The notes beneath the pieces are model-generated. The model searched no databases. It was not told the DNA's origin and saw only the letters and a list, made by a program, of their open reading frames with translations. This document shows, piece by piece, positions 8,419-16,605 of a stretch of DNA of 63,943 nt. The stretch is from NCBI GenBank assembly GCA_035765775.1, contig DASTWV010000034.1, positions 1-63,943 of the forward strand, given 5' to 3'. Numbering within the stretch: position 1 is the first letter of the stretch; the number at the start of each line of letters is the position of its first letter. The stretch comes from Actinomycetota bacterium. GTDB lineage: Bacteria; Actinomycetota; CADDZG01; JAHWKV01; JAOPZY01. Position numbers and translations under genes: made by a program.

Positions 8419-8832
8419 TTACTTGGTCGACACCGGTGCGGACGAGGAGCTTGCGTGCAAGGTCACCGTGGAAATTCCGATGAACTGATCGAATGCCAGA
8501 TGATAACTCTGCGTGAGGGCCACGGAGATCTGCGACGGGGTCACACTTACTTGCGGGGGGCTCCCGGCATAGCCCGCCGCGCTCAGGTACTGCGTCACCG
8601 CCGCCTGCGCCTGCTGGGGATCGATCTGCGGCGTCGCCGTGGTCACCAGAGCGTCCTGGTTCAGGGCGCCGGCCCCTGCCCGCGCTGCGCCGTCGGCGAG
8701 GCCCTGGAGCTCCCGGCGCTGGGCCAGCGCCTGTCCCCCGTCGGACACGACGCCGACCAGGGCGATGACGACCAGGACGAAGACGAGGATGACCACCGTC
8801 GCCTGCCCCCGCTCGTCTCGCGGCAGGGTCAT
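8419..8832 (-). CDS. TadG/Rv3654c-like Flp pilus-assembly protein
   Basis: 137 residues from ATG 8832 (ATGA overlap with the upstream gene). The N-terminus DERGQATVVILVFVLVVIALVGVV is the pseudopilin-like hydrophobic helix typical of TadE/TadG and the mycobacterial Rv3654c group. It is followed by AQRRELQGLADGAARAGA, a conserved segment in which proteins of this group carry Ala-rich helices. The C-terminal part is beta-rich. It is a probable minor pseudopilin of the Tad pilus, inserted in the membrane. Confidence 0.75.
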   Translation of the reverse strand: MTLPRDERGQATVVILVFVLVVIALVGVVSDGGQALAQRRELQGLADGAARAGAGALNQDALVTTATPQIDPQQAQAAVTQYLSAAGYAGSPPQVSVTPSQISVALTQSYHLAFDQFIGISTVTLHASSSSAPVSTK

Positions 8833-9257
8833 TGGTTCGTGTACCTCGAGATCGGTTGGGCCGCGCTGGCGGAGATCGTGGCGCTGGACGGCAGCAACCC
8901 CAGTCCCGGGATCTCGCTCATGGTGAGGTGGTAGGTCACGACGACCTTGTAGGTGGCACCTGGCGCGAACGGGCCGATGGCATCGACGCTCAACTCCGAG
9001 GTGTCCAACTTGTAGTCCGACGCCGCGGACTGCGCCGCTGTTGTGGCCGAGTTCGCCGCCGAGACCGCATCGGGTTGCGTTACGGCGGCCCGGGCTGCTT
9101 GCTGGGCAACAGCCAGGACGTCGGCCCGCACCATCCAGAGCCGGCCGACAGTCATGATGATGGCGAGGGCGAGTACCAGAACGGGCATCAGGATCAGGAC
9201 CTCGAGGACAGCTGCCCCGTCCTCGGAACGTAGGGACCCGCCCCGGCGCCAACTCAT
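8829..9257 (-). CDS. TadE-like pseudopilin
   Basis: 142 residues. The sequence RSEDGAAVLEVLILMPVLVL at about residues 10-29 is a TadE-type N-terminal helix with the conserved Glu (E19-like) in the hydrophobic segment. A long Ala-rich helix (VLAVAQQAARAAVTQ) and a beta-rich C-terminus follow. It overlaps both neighbours by four bases. TadE-family proteins are minor pilins needed for Flp pilus assembly; that role is transferred from the family. Confidence 0.8.
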   Translation of the reverse strand: MSWRRGGSLRSEDGAAVLEVLILMPVLVLALAIIMTVGRLWMVRADVLAVAQQAARAAVTQPDAVSAANSATTAAQSAASDYKLDTSELSVDAIGPFAPGATYKVVVTYHLTMSEIPGLGLLPSSATISASAAQPISRYTNQ

Positions 9258-9634
9258 GGCAGCTGCTCCACGCGCGCCAGGGCGGAGGCGTGCAGGCCAA
9301 AACCACCCAGGCCCGGGATCAGGCTCTGCAGATGGGCCGAAACCGATACCAAGATCTGACCGGCGCCGGCGGGCGCAACCGTGATCTGTGGCGCCGTACT
9401 CATCGACGACACGCCCGCCATGAGTAGCTGGGCGCGTTGCTGGGCAGCGGCGGCCTCTCCGCCGTGGGTCGACGCCTGTGCGGCTCCCTCCTGCGCGGCG
9501 GCGATGGTGGTCTGCTCGGCGTTGTACCAGATGGCGAACTGGATCAACCCGAGGAGCACGAACAGCAGGAGCGGCAACACGAGCAACAGTTCAAGCGTTG
9601 CCTGCCCTCCGTCGTTCGCGCCCCGGTACTGCAT
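9254..9634 (-). CDS. TadE-like pseudopilin
   Basis: 126 residues from ATG 9634. GANDGGQATLELLLVLPLLLFVLL (about 5-28) is a textbook TadE N-terminus with Glu inside the hydrophobic helix. The rest is an Ala/Gln-rich helix and a beta-rich domain ending in VEQLP. It is the first of three coupled pseudopilin genes immediately downstream of the Flp pilin gene, and overlaps the next gene by four bases. Confidence 0.8.
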   Translation of the reverse strand: MQYRGANDGGQATLELLLVLPLLLFVLLGLIQFAIWYNAEQTTIAAAQEGAAQASTHGGEAAAAQQRAQLLMAGVSSMSTAPQITVAPAGAGQILVSVSAHLQSLIPGLGGFGLHASALARVEQLP

Positions 9635-9651
9635 CCCTCGCACTCCCTGCC

Positions 9652-9921
9652 TCAGTTGAGCGAGTCGATGTTCTTGATCACACGGCTGGCGAATGCCGAT
9701 ACCGAGCCGGTCAGCGCCTGCAGGATGGTGAGGAACGCGACTACCCCCACCGACAGCAGCAGGATGTACTCGACGACGGCCATGCCCTCGTCGCTGGTGC
9801 GGAGCCGATGGGGCAGTCCCCCTACCCGCTCCCCCACCGACATCTGAAGAGCCAGCATGAAAGCGCCTGCTGACAGCCACGCCGAGGCCAGCCTGGACTC
9901 GGCGCTTCGGATGCTCTCCAT
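9652..9921 (-). CDS. flp: Flp-type major pilin precursor
   Basis: 89 residues from ATG 9921, preceded by AGGAGG with seven bases of spacing; an in-frame TTG one codon upstream fits less well. The Flp signature is DEGMAVVEYILLLSVGVVAF at about 45-64, where the Glu-Tyr pair starts the hydrophobic helix. The leader ahead of the motif is unusually long (about 45 residues) compared with typical Flp prepilins of 50-60 residues in total. No prepilin peptidase (TadV) gene is seen on the plasmid, so processing would depend on the host. Confidence 0.8.
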   Translation of the reverse strand: MESIRSAESRLASAWLSAGAFMLALQMSVGERVGGLPHRLRTSDEGMAVVEYILLLSVGVVAFLTILQALTGSVSAFASRVIKNIDSLN

Positions 9922-9998
9922 CAAGTTGCCTCCTTTTGCTCAAATCGCTTCTGAATTAAGTGGTCATGACTTGTGCACGTTGTCAAGGGACTCCTTTG

Positions 9999-10889
9999 TC
10001 AGCCATGGGCGATCCGGATCAGAGCCGCGGCCGTCGGATAGATCAGCAGGAGGGCGACCCCTGGGAACACCAGGCCGGCTTGGACCACCACCATCAGGAC
10101 CTCGGCTCGTTGCCCAGCAATGCGGGCGTCTCGGCTGTGGCGGTCGCCGATCGCCGCCGCCTGGGCCATGACGGTGTCCGCGACCGCCGCCCCACGCTCC
10201 GCAGCCCGCAGCGTGGTCGCCAGCTCTTGGGCTTCCTCGAGTCCCGTCCTGGCTGCCAGATCCTCCAGGGCATCCGCCGGCCCGCGGTGCTGAGCGGCGG
10301 CGCGGCCCAGGGCGGTGCGCAGTTCCTCGCCGAACGCCCCCTGCGCCTGGGAGGCGGAGCGGACCGCATCGCTGATACCGGCTCCCCCGGAAACCCGCAA
10401 GGCGATGTCGAGGCAGGCGACCGCCAGTCCGCCCTCCAGAGCCACCCCACGTGCTCGTGCCTCCTCCCGGATGATGCGGTCCGGCAGCAGCCAGGCACCG
10501 ACGGCGATGGCGACGCTCAGCCAGATCGGCATATGGAACCCCAGCGTGCGCATGGCTGCGGGGACCCCCACTGCGAACGCTGCGACCGAGACCACCTTCG
10601 TCGCGACGAACAGAGGCACGGAGTCGCTCCGACCTGCCAGCGCGAGGTCCCGACCAATCCGTCCCGTGTCCAGGTGCGTCAGTCGGGCGAGGAGCTCCCC
10701 CATCGACTCCATGGCCGGCCGGAGCGCCTCCAGCGCGGCGAACCGGAAGACGGACGGCGGCGGCACCGGTCGCATCGACCACGGGCGCAGCGCATCCACT
10801 CGCTGCGCAAGTGTCGGCTTCCGCCGCCCGGCCACCACCATCGCCACCCCGGTGGCGAACATGATGGCCAGGACGATGTCAGCGATCAC
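9999..10889 (-). CDS. tadC: TadC-like type II secretion F-domain protein
   Basis: 296 residues. GTG 10889 was chosen because GTGA overlaps the TadB stop. It has hydrophobic segments at the N-terminus, mid-protein (PLFVATKVVSVAAFAVGVPA and IWLSVAIAVGAWLLP) and C-terminus (MVVVQAGLVFPGVALLLIYP), with a T2SSF cytoplasmic domain between (GGLAVACLDIALRVSGGAGISDAV). TadB/TadC form the inner-membrane platform on which CpaF drives pilus extension. Confidence 0.85.
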   Translation of the reverse strand: MIADIVLAIMFATGVAMVVAGRRKPTLAQRVDALRPWSMRPVPPPSVFRFAALEALRPAMESMGELLARLTHLDTGRIGRDLALAGRSDSVPLFVATKVVSVAAFAVGVPAAMRTLGFHMPIWLSVAIAVGAWLLPDRIIREEARARGVALEGGLAVACLDIALRVSGGAGISDAVRSASQAQGAFGEELRTALGRAAAQHRGPADALEDLAARTGLEEAQELATTLRAAERGAAVADTVMAQAAAIGDRHSRDARIAGQRAEVLMVVVQAGLVFPGVALLLIYPTAAALIRIAHG

Positions 10890-11686
10890 GCCCGTACCCT
10901 CGCCAGCGAGCGCCCGATCCACCACGCAGCGGCTACCAGCCCGAAGCCCACCAGCATCACCAGCTGCCCCTGCACTGTGTTGTAACTGCGAAGGAAGTTC
11001 GGGCTCGCCGCCCGGAGGTACAGCATCAGAACGAGAGGTACGGCTCCAAGGAGGTTGGCGCTGATGCGGAGCTGGGTCTGGCGGGCGTGGATCTCATGCG
11101 TGGTCCTCGCCTGCAACGACGCTGCGTCCGACACCGCGCCGAGGAGAGGCCCCAGGCGGCCGCCGCCCTGGTACGCACTCGCGAGCACCATGGCGAAGCG
11201 CTCCAGGAAGGGATCGTCGGTAAGCTCCGCCAACGCCTCCAGGGCCTCCTTCACACCCCGGAGGCGGATCAGTTCCCGCAGGGCAGCCATCTCCCCGGCC
11301 AGGACCGGCGGTGCGGCATCGGCCGCACGCACCAGGGCTTCCTTCAGATCGGTGCCGGCCTTGACCGCGGTCCGAAGGCGGTCGGTGACTTTCGCCAGCG
11401 CTTCCTGGCGGGCGAGCCGTTGGCGGGCCGCCCGTGCGTTCACGTAGGCCTTGGGCGCCAAGGCGCCCACCACCGCCGCCACCACCGTCACGGCCGCCCA
11501 GCGGGTGAGGAGGAAAGCAGCCAGCGCCGCGGCCGTCGCGACGACAGCGCCTGCCACGCCCTGAACGGATGCCGAGATGACGAGCTCCCCGGCGGAGCGC
11601 CGGGATGGCGGCCGGACTCGCTTGCTGGCGCCGTCGATCACGAGCGCGGCCCCGAGGGCGAAGAGCGCCGCCGCCGCCCAGATCAC
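10886..11686 (-). CDS. tadB: TadB-like type II secretion F-domain protein
   Basis: 266 residues from GTG 11686, overlapping the CpaF stop codon. One N-terminal helix (VIWAAAALFALGAALVI), two further helices at about 48-85, a T2SSF domain with LRTAVKAGTDLKEALVRAA and AYQGGGRLGPLLGAV, and C-terminal helices (LLGAVPLVLMLYL; LVMLVGFGLVAAAWW). It is paired with TadC directly downstream, the standard Tad platform order. Confidence 0.85.
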   Translation of the reverse strand: MIWAAAALFALGAALVIDGASKRVRPPSRRSAGELVISASVQGVAGAVVATAAALAAFLLTRWAAVTVVAAVVGALAPKAYVNARAARQRLARQEALAKVTDRLRTAVKAGTDLKEALVRAADAAPPVLAGEMAALRELIRLRGVKEALEALAELTDDPFLERFAMVLASAYQGGGRLGPLLGAVSDAASLQARTTHEIHARQTQLRISANLLGAVPLVLMLYLRAASPNFLRSYNTVQGQLVMLVGFGLVAAAWWIGRSLARVRA

Positions 11687-12948
11687 CGCATCCTCCAGCC
11701 GGCGCCCTCCAGGCGGTCGGCCCGACGGGGTCGGATCCCGCTGAAGCACAGCTCACCCTCGCGGCGGGTGAACAGGGTGTTGGTCGTGATGACCTCACCG
11801 TTCTCGCAACCCGTTACCTCTACGACCTCGCCGACGACCCGCCGGCCGAGCTCGCGGTCCTCCCGCAGGTGCACCAGGAGGTCGACGTTCTCGCCGATCA
11901 ACTCCTTGGCCGCCCGGGGCGTCCAGTTGGCGCCCTGCGTCACGTACATCTCGAGCTTGCTGAGGCCCCGGCGGCCCTCGTCGGCGTGTACTGTGCAGAA
12001 ACTACCCGCATGCCCCGAATTCATCGCCAGGAGCATCTCGATGGCTTCGGGGCCACGGACCTCGCCGACCATGATCCGGTCCGGGGTCATGCGCAGTGCG
12101 AGGCGCACCAGCTGGCGCATGGTAATGGCGCCCACCCCCTCGATGTTCTCCGGCCGCTCCCGCAGGTCGATCGCATGCGCCACGACCTGTTCGAGCTGCA
12201 GCTCGGGGTCCTCCTCGATGGTGATGACCCGCTCGTGGCTCGGAATGGCCGTGCACAGCGCCTGCACGAACGTGGTCTTCCCCGAGAAGGTGGCCCCCGT
12301 CACCACGATGTTGAGCCGCCCGATCACCGCGGCCGTGAGGAACGCCGCCAGGGTGTCGTCGATGGTGCCGGCGTCTACCAGGTCCTGGAGGGACCGCACC
12401 CGAAGGCGAGGTACCCGGATCGTGAGCCGCGGGTGCGAGCTGATCGCCACCACCGCGGTCACCCGGCACCCGTTCGGCAGATGCACGGTCACGTACGGGG
12501 CGGCGTCGTCGATCCGGCCGCCCCCGATCTCGATGATGCGGGTGATGAGGCTGCGCAGGTCGTCGTCCGAGCTCAAGCCGGGGTGGAACACCTCGATGCG
12601 GTTGCCGACGCGGCGCAGCATCCCTTGGCTGGGCGTATCCACGCACACCTCTTCGCAATCGGGCTGGCGGTCGTCGCAGTACTGCGCCAGCGCGGCGCCG
12701 ATGTCGAAGAGCTCGTCCCACAGGTACTGCGCGAGCAACTTCTGTCCGGGAATCCGCAACGCGCCCTGGCCGACGGCCGAACGCTCCTGATCGATCTCAT
12801 CGCAGAACCGCAGGAGCGCCGGTTCGGCCCGCGCCTTCTCGGCCTCACTCAGCTCGGTCAGCGCCTTGCCGGGGAATAACCGGGTAAGCATCTGCCCCGC
12901 TCGGGGAGCCACGTCGCGCGCCAAGAACGCCAGAGCGTCAGGCTCCAT
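11683..12948 (-). CDS. cpaF: CpaF/TadA pilus-assembly ATPase
   Basis: 421 residues, type II/IV secretion ATPase family. Walker A is GATFSGKT at about 218-225. ITIEEDPELQLEQ is the Asp-box region, RMTPDRIMVGEVRGPEA is Walker B, and GHAGSFCTVHADEG carries the His-box. The ATPase powers Flp pilus assembly from the cytoplasmic face of TadB/TadC. It overlaps the TadZ gene by 11 bases at its start and TadB at its stop. Length and motif set look intact. Confidence 0.92.
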   Translation of the reverse strand: MEPDALAFLARDVAPRAGQMLTRLFPGKALTELSEAEKARAEPALLRFCDEIDQERSAVGQGALRIPGQKLLAQYLWDELFDIGAALAQYCDDRQPDCEEVCVDTPSQGMLRRVGNRIEVFHPGLSSDDDLRSLITRIIEIGGGRIDDAAPYVTVHLPNGCRVTAVVAISSHPRLTIRVPRLRVRSLQDLVDAGTIDDTLAAFLTAAVIGRLNIVVTGATFSGKTTFVQALCTAIPSHERVITIEEDPELQLEQVVAHAIDLRERPENIEGVGAITMRQLVRLALRMTPDRIMVGEVRGPEAIEMLLAMNSGHAGSFCTVHADEGRRGLSKLEMYVTQGANWTPRAAKELIGENVDLLVHLREDRELGRRVVGEVVEVTGCENGEVITTNTLFTRREGELCFSGIRPRRADRLEGAGWRMR

Positions 12949-13669
12949 CGGGGATCACCTTTCTGCTCGCGACCGGCGCCGCCTGTGCCCGGGCGGTGGG
13001 CACGATCACGTCCGCCAGCCGCTCGTAGGCCCGCTCTGCCCGACCCGTCACGGGCCGCTGCTCCTGGCGCGCTCGGCGCATCTCATCGGGTTCCCACGGC
13101 ACGCCGCCCAGCACTGGCACGCCGACCAGCTCGCCGACCTCCGCGAGCTCGGCCTTGGCGGTGCTACCGGTGACGATGATCGCCACCCGCCTGCGCAGTG
13201 CCGGTCCTAGGGCCTGGAGAGCCTGCTCCCCCGCCAGGATGCCGACCGGGTCCCGTACCACCACCAGCACGATCCGCTCGCACATGGCCAGCACCGCCAG
13301 ACCCGGTCCGGGCAGCCGCCCGGCGTCGACGAGAACGTGGGGCCCCAGCCCCGCTCCCACCCGGGCGACCTCGGCCAGATCGATACCGGCCGCATCGCTT
13401 GCCCGCGGCACGCCACCGATCACCGCCAGGCGGTGCAGCGTCTGGATCTGCTCGACCAGGGCCGCCGGTGTCGGCTCCACTCCTCCGTACGCCAGCGGCC
13501 ACAACCCCTTGCGGGGGTCCCCGCCCAGGTACGCGCTCAGCACACCCCCCGCCGGGTCGAGGTCGAGTGCGACAACGCGCTGGCTGCGACTGGCGCCGGC
13601 GGCCCCCACGTTGGCGACTGCGAGGGTTGCACCGGGGGCTCCCTTGCCCGCAGTGAAACCGGTGAGCAC
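12938..13669 (-). CDS. tadZ: TadZ/CpaE-like MinD-family protein with degenerate P-loop
   Basis: 243 residues from GTG 13669. It has a MinD/ParA fold with the loop TAGKGAPGAT at about 6-15. The signature Lys of deviant Walker A (K9) is kept, but the second Lys of KGGxGKT is Ala. VVALDLDPAGG (about 32-42) and HVLVDAGRLPGPG follow the ParA pattern. TadZ proteins localise the pilus machine and some have atypical ATPase sites. The gene lies between CpaB and CpaF. Loss of the P-loop lysine suggests no, or altered, ATP hydrolysis. Confidence 0.75.
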   Translation of the reverse strand: MLTGFTAGKGAPGATLAVANVGAAGASRSQRVVALDLDPAGGVLSAYLGGDPRKGLWPLAYGGVEPTPAALVEQIQTLHRLAVIGGVPRASDAAGIDLAEVARVGAGLGPHVLVDAGRLPGPGLAVLAMCERIVLVVVRDPVGILAGEQALQALGPALRRRVAIIVTGSTAKAELAEVGELVGVPVLGGVPWEPDEMRRARQEQRPVTGRAERAYERLADVIVPTARAQAAPVASRKVIPDGA

Positions 13670-13681
13670 GCTCTTCGCCCC

Positions 13682-14359
13682 CTATCGGTTGGCCAGGGCC
13701 AGGTCGACCTTGTAGGCCCGGTAGGCGGCATCCAAGGTCGTGGCCTGCCCCGGCGTCAGGACCAACGTCACATAGACCGCCGGCGACCCGGCTTGCGTGC
13801 TGGGCGTCGCCACCCCTCGGACCGCTACCCCGCTGAGAACTTCGGCCGCTGCCGGGGATGCCCCCGGCGCCACGGTTGTCGGGGCCGCGAACACGTCCAC
13901 ACTGTCTCCAGCCCGCAGGGTCCCCCCCACCGCCTGCTCCGGCGCGAGCGACAGCGTCATCGCGACGTCCCCGGGCGGTAGCGCCGGCTGGGTGCCCACG
14001 TCGTGCGGGTCGAGGATGTCGCCCGGGTAGAGCGGGATCTGAGCCACCTGGCCGATGACACTCCCCCGCTGCCCGCTCGGGATCGCCGGCACCGACGCTC
14101 CCACCGGAATTGAGGCCTCCCCTAGGTCCGAGCCGCTGATGACCGAGCCGGCGGCGACCGGCGCCTTCACACTCACCACCAGCTGCGTCTGGCTGTTCCT
14201 CTCCAGCCCCAGGAACGCCACGGTGAAGGCCACCAGCGCGAGGACGAATCCCACCAGCACGCGCCGGCTCGACGCCTGTGGTCGATAGCTGGCTGACGGG
14301 GGCGGCTGCGAGTCCGGGTAGACCGCTTCCAACGATCTGCTGCGTGTACCCTTTGCCAT
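13682..14359 (-). CDS. cpaB: CpaB/RcpC-like SAF-domain protein
   Basis: 225 residues, first gene of the Tad operon, with a strong ribosome site (AGGAGGT) before ATG 14359. About 32 cytoplasmic residues, one transmembrane helix (VLVGFVLALVAFTVAFLGL), then the SAF domain (VVSVKAPVAAGSVISGSDL through IPLYPGDIL) and a beta-rich C-terminal part containing LRAGDSVDVFA. CpaB proteins sit outside the membrane in Tad systems; in Gram-positives the partner is not a secretin. Confidence 0.8.
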   Translation of the reverse strand: MAKGTRSRSLEAVYPDSQPPPSASYRPQASSRRVLVGFVLALVAFTVAFLGLERNSQTQLVVSVKAPVAAGSVISGSDLGEASIPVGASVPAIPSGQRGSVIGQVAQIPLYPGDILDPHDVGTQPALPPGDVAMTLSLAPEQAVGGTLRAGDSVDVFAAPTTVAPGASPAAAEVLSGVAVRGVATPSTQAGSPAVYVTLVLTPGQATTLDAAYRAYKVDLALANR

Positions 14360-14436
14360 TGCCTGGACCTCCTACGTAGGTCTCGGCCAGCCCCCCGGTC
14401 GTTTCCGCGACGCGGGGGGCATTTCGTCGCGGCAGC

Positions 14437-14450
14437 TTACACCCGTGTGA
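14437..14450. promoter_or_regulatory. TTACA-N4-TGTRA palindrome at the Tad operon promoter
   Basis: TTACACCCGTGTGA, an inverted repeat with one mismatch, lies about 80-90 bp upstream of the cpaB start. On the minus strand it overlaps a possible -10 hexamer (TAAGCT) that follows TTGGCG at an 18-base spacing. It resembles the palindromes at 16108-16121 and 16606-16619, which suggests a shared regulator. Confidence 0.5.
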
Positions 14451-14588
14451 TCCGCTTCGCCAACGCCAAATGTCACGAGCCCGTCGCCGGAACCCGGAGG
14501 AAGCCGACGATACCACCCAGGAACTACCACCATCCGGTTGCCTCCCTCCGTTCCCCTCTTCCGTCCACTTTGGATAGTGCCTCCGGCC

Positions 14589-15917
14589 CTACTCCCCTAT
14601 CGGCTCGGCCTCCAGAGCCCTCCCGCGGGTGAGCCAGCGGGCGAGGAGTTCCTCTCGCCGGCGGTCGACCAGTTCCTCGCCCAGCTGCCGCTGCGCTCGA
14701 TTCGCCGACTCCTGCATAGCCAGCGCCTCTTGCCGGGAGTCAACCTCGGCGAGCGGCTCACGGCCGTGCCCCGTCTCCATCTCCATCTCCGGCAGAGCAC
14801 CGAGCAGCGACCGCACCAACTCCCGGGCCGCACCCTCCGGAATCCCCCGGGCCTGCCTGGGCGGGAGATCGACGTGTTGCCCCTCGAGGATGGCTCGCAG
14901 TCGCAGCGGCGAACACCGCCCCACCTTGCCAACGACGGCGCGCACGTCCCCCGGTTGGAACTCGCCGGCGAGCAGCGCCCTAGTGACCGACCGGATCTGG
15001 CCCATCACGCGCTCACCCGGTTCCGCCCCGGCGCTGGCGGCCTCCACCGCCGCCCGCATCGCCCCGTACTCGGCCGCCGGCCAGATCGGAAGACTCTTAG
15101 CCCCAGAACCAACACCACCACCAACACCACGACCCACGGTTGTGCTTGTAGGTCCGGTGCGCGAGACCCGAGTCCTGCGCGGTCTTGCCTTGCCGTTGGC
15201 TTTCGGGTCGTTGCGAGATGTTGGTTCTGCCCGCCGCTGGGGAGCCGGGCGGGTCGGGGTCGCAGTCGGCTCTTCTTTCGGTGCGCTTTTGGGGTTGGGG
15301 GGTGGTGTGGGAGCGGAGGCTGGGGGTGTGGCACGCGGTGTTAATGATTCTTCTTCTACGGTAAGACTTAATTCTAAAGGCAAAGGCGCGCGATCAGAAG
15401 TTGCCTTCATGATGTCGCGATTTGCCGGCAAGGGACCAGCCGGGGCCTGGGGCCGCTGCGCAGGGCGCCCCTGGCACAGGCGTTGGGGCACCTCGATCCG
15501 CCAGACGCTCCCCCAGTGGTTCTTGCGGCCGATGCCAAGCCGCGTCAGCCAGCCGGCGGCCTGCAGTTCCCGGATGCGCTCGCCCACCGTGCCTGCGCTC
15601 TGCAGGCCGACCAGGGCGCCAAGGCGTTCCAGGGTCTCCTCGACCTCAAGTGAGCATCGGTCCTGCGCCAGCCCAATCAGCGCTTCCAGGAGCCGGCGCC
15701 GAGTAGCGCCAGCCTTTCCGCTCCACAGGGAGTCGTCGAGAACGATCTGGCGCTCCACGTGGGCCAGAGCGGCCCGCAGCTCGGCCCGTGGCCACGCTCG
15801 CTCCCGGCGCCGGTCAAGAGCCAACAGCGAGACGAGATCGGGTCGGCACCCATCCCGGGTTGGACGTACAGGTGTCTGGTCTTCCGCGCTGCCGCGGGGT
15901 AAAATGGCGAACGTCAA
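14589..15917 (-). CDS. Winged-helix plasmid protein, candidate replication initiator
   Basis: 442 residues from TTG 15917, chosen because GGAGG lies five bases upstream; a GTG at 15947 lacks such a site. Residues about 30-155 form a winged-helix DNA-binding domain (LLALDRRRERAWPRAELRAAL; GTVGERIRELQAAGWLTRLGIG, with the final wing VWRIEVP). A roughly 130-residue Pro/Ala/Arg disordered linker follows, then a helical C-terminal domain (VRAVVGKVGRCSPLRLRAIL). The architecture fits plasmid Rep or transfer regulators. Initiator function is inferred from position beside the RHH regulator and ParA, and from lack of another Rep. Confidence 0.6.
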   Translation of the reverse strand: MTFAILPRGSAEDQTPVRPTRDGCRPDLVSLLALDRRRERAWPRAELRAALAHVERQIVLDDSLWSGKAGATRRRLLEALIGLAQDRCSLEVEETLERLGALVGLQSAGTVGERIRELQAAGWLTRLGIGRKNHWGSVWRIEVPQRLCQGRPAQRPQAPAGPLPANRDIMKATSDRAPLPLELSLTVEEESLTPRATPPASAPTPPPNPKSAPKEEPTATPTRPAPQRRAEPTSRNDPKANGKARPRRTRVSRTGPTSTTVGRGVGGGVGSGAKSLPIWPAAEYGAMRAAVEAASAGAEPGERVMGQIRSVTRALLAGEFQPGDVRAVVGKVGRCSPLRLRAILEGQHVDLPPRQARGIPEGAARELVRSLLGALPEMEMETGHGREPLAEVDSRQEALAMQESANRAQRQLGEELVDRRREELLARWLTRGRALEAEPIGE

Positions 15918-16107
15918 GACAACCTCCAGGCAGAGGGGTCGAGGCACTTGGCTTGCGGTCCTGGCAGACCGGAAGCCAGCTAGGTTGGATTTTTGGTTAG
16001 AGGGGTCGTCTCACCAGAGGCGGCCCCTTTGCCGTTGGCCGCTTCTTCTCATGCCGGCGTCCTTTCCCCCCGAAGCGCTTTGAGCGCGCTCAAGGGCTGG
16101 TGGGGAG

Positions 16108-16121
16108 TTACACGGCTGTAG
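16108..16121. promoter_or_regulatory. TTACA-N4-TGTAG palindrome upstream of the candidate rep gene
   Basis: TTACACGGCTGTAG, 190 bp upstream of the TTG start at 15917. It shares the context GGGAGTTACA...TGTA with the site at 16606-16619, so similarity extends beyond the palindrome core. It could be an operator for the neighbouring RHH protein. Confidence 0.5.
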
Positions 16122-16325
16122 TTTATGCGCGCGCGCAAGAACGCCCGTGTCGGGGTGCCTACGGACGACCGCGGCGTTTCCCCATGGCGCAACGGGTCTT
16201 TTGGGCCGGCGCAGGCACCGAACTCTCACGCTCAACTGGAGAGTTGGGCATCGGTCGAGGTAGTTGCTTCCGCGCTTCAGAGGCGCTATTCTGCGCACTG
16301 GTTAATACCGCTTCCTTCAGTTCAG

Positions 16326-16365
16326 GGGCCGTACCCGCTGCCAGCCAAAGCCTTGGGTGCGGCCC
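16326..16365. terminator. Strong stem-loop downstream of the RHH gene
   Basis: GGGCCGTACCC (16326-16336) pairs with GGGTGCGGCCC (16355-16365), an 11-bp stem with one G-T wobble and an 18-base loop. On the plus strand it is followed by TTTCCTTT. On the minus strand, the direction of the RHH gene ending at 16402, no T-run follows. It may act as a terminator, but orientation is uncertain. Confidence 0.4.
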
Positions 16366-16401
16366 TTTCCTTTGGGGACGTCCTGCCCCCCGGTCTCCCC
16401 C

Positions 16402-16578
16402 CTACGCGACTCGAATCCCGCTGGCAGAGTCCTTCTCCAGCTTCTCGGTGAGGGCTTCGATGACGAGCTTCGAAATCGGGATGCCGCGTCGGTCCGCCGC
16501 AACACGGGTGGCCTCGTGCAACTCGGGTGGGACGCGAGCTGTCAGTTCCGTCCGTGGTCCAATCCGGGGTCTGCCCAT
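16402..16578 (-). CDS. Short ribbon-helix-helix (Arc/CopG-like) regulator
   Basis: 58 residues: begins MGRPRIGPRTELTARVPPEL, continues with HEATRVAADRRGIPISKLV and ends GIRVA. The pattern is a basic N-terminus, one beta strand (ELTARVPP), helix A, a GIPIS turn and helix B (KLVIEALTEKLEK), which is a complete RHH domain. AAGGAAGG lies upstream of ATG 16578. A TTACA-N4-TGTAA palindrome lies 28 bp further upstream, as expected for an autoregulator. RHH proteins of this size set plasmid copy number or repress transfer genes. Conserved-looking residues make it a convincing gene despite its size. Confidence 0.8.
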   Translation of the reverse strand: MGRPRIGPRTELTARVPPELHEATRVAADRRGIPISKLVIEALTEKLEKDSASGIRVA

Positions 16579-16605
16579 CGTTGGAGCCCTTCCTTTCTGC
16601 GGGAG

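Larger units (their letters stand above)
15918..16401. other. Intergenic region upstream of the candidate rep gene
   Basis: No gene is supported. It contains the promoter side of the minus-strand winged-helix gene, a TTACA-N4-TGTAG palindrome (16108-16121), an alternating GC run (GCGCGCGCGC at 16127-16136) and an 11-bp stem-loop near 16326-16365. T-rich and AT-rich patches around 15965-15999 and 16295-16320 stand out from the GC-rich surroundings. Confidence 0.5.

Noticed and set aside
16011-16298. 95-residue minus-strand open frame
   Set aside because: Arg/Pro-rich composition, no ribosome site, and it covers the palindrome and promoter region of the candidate rep gene.
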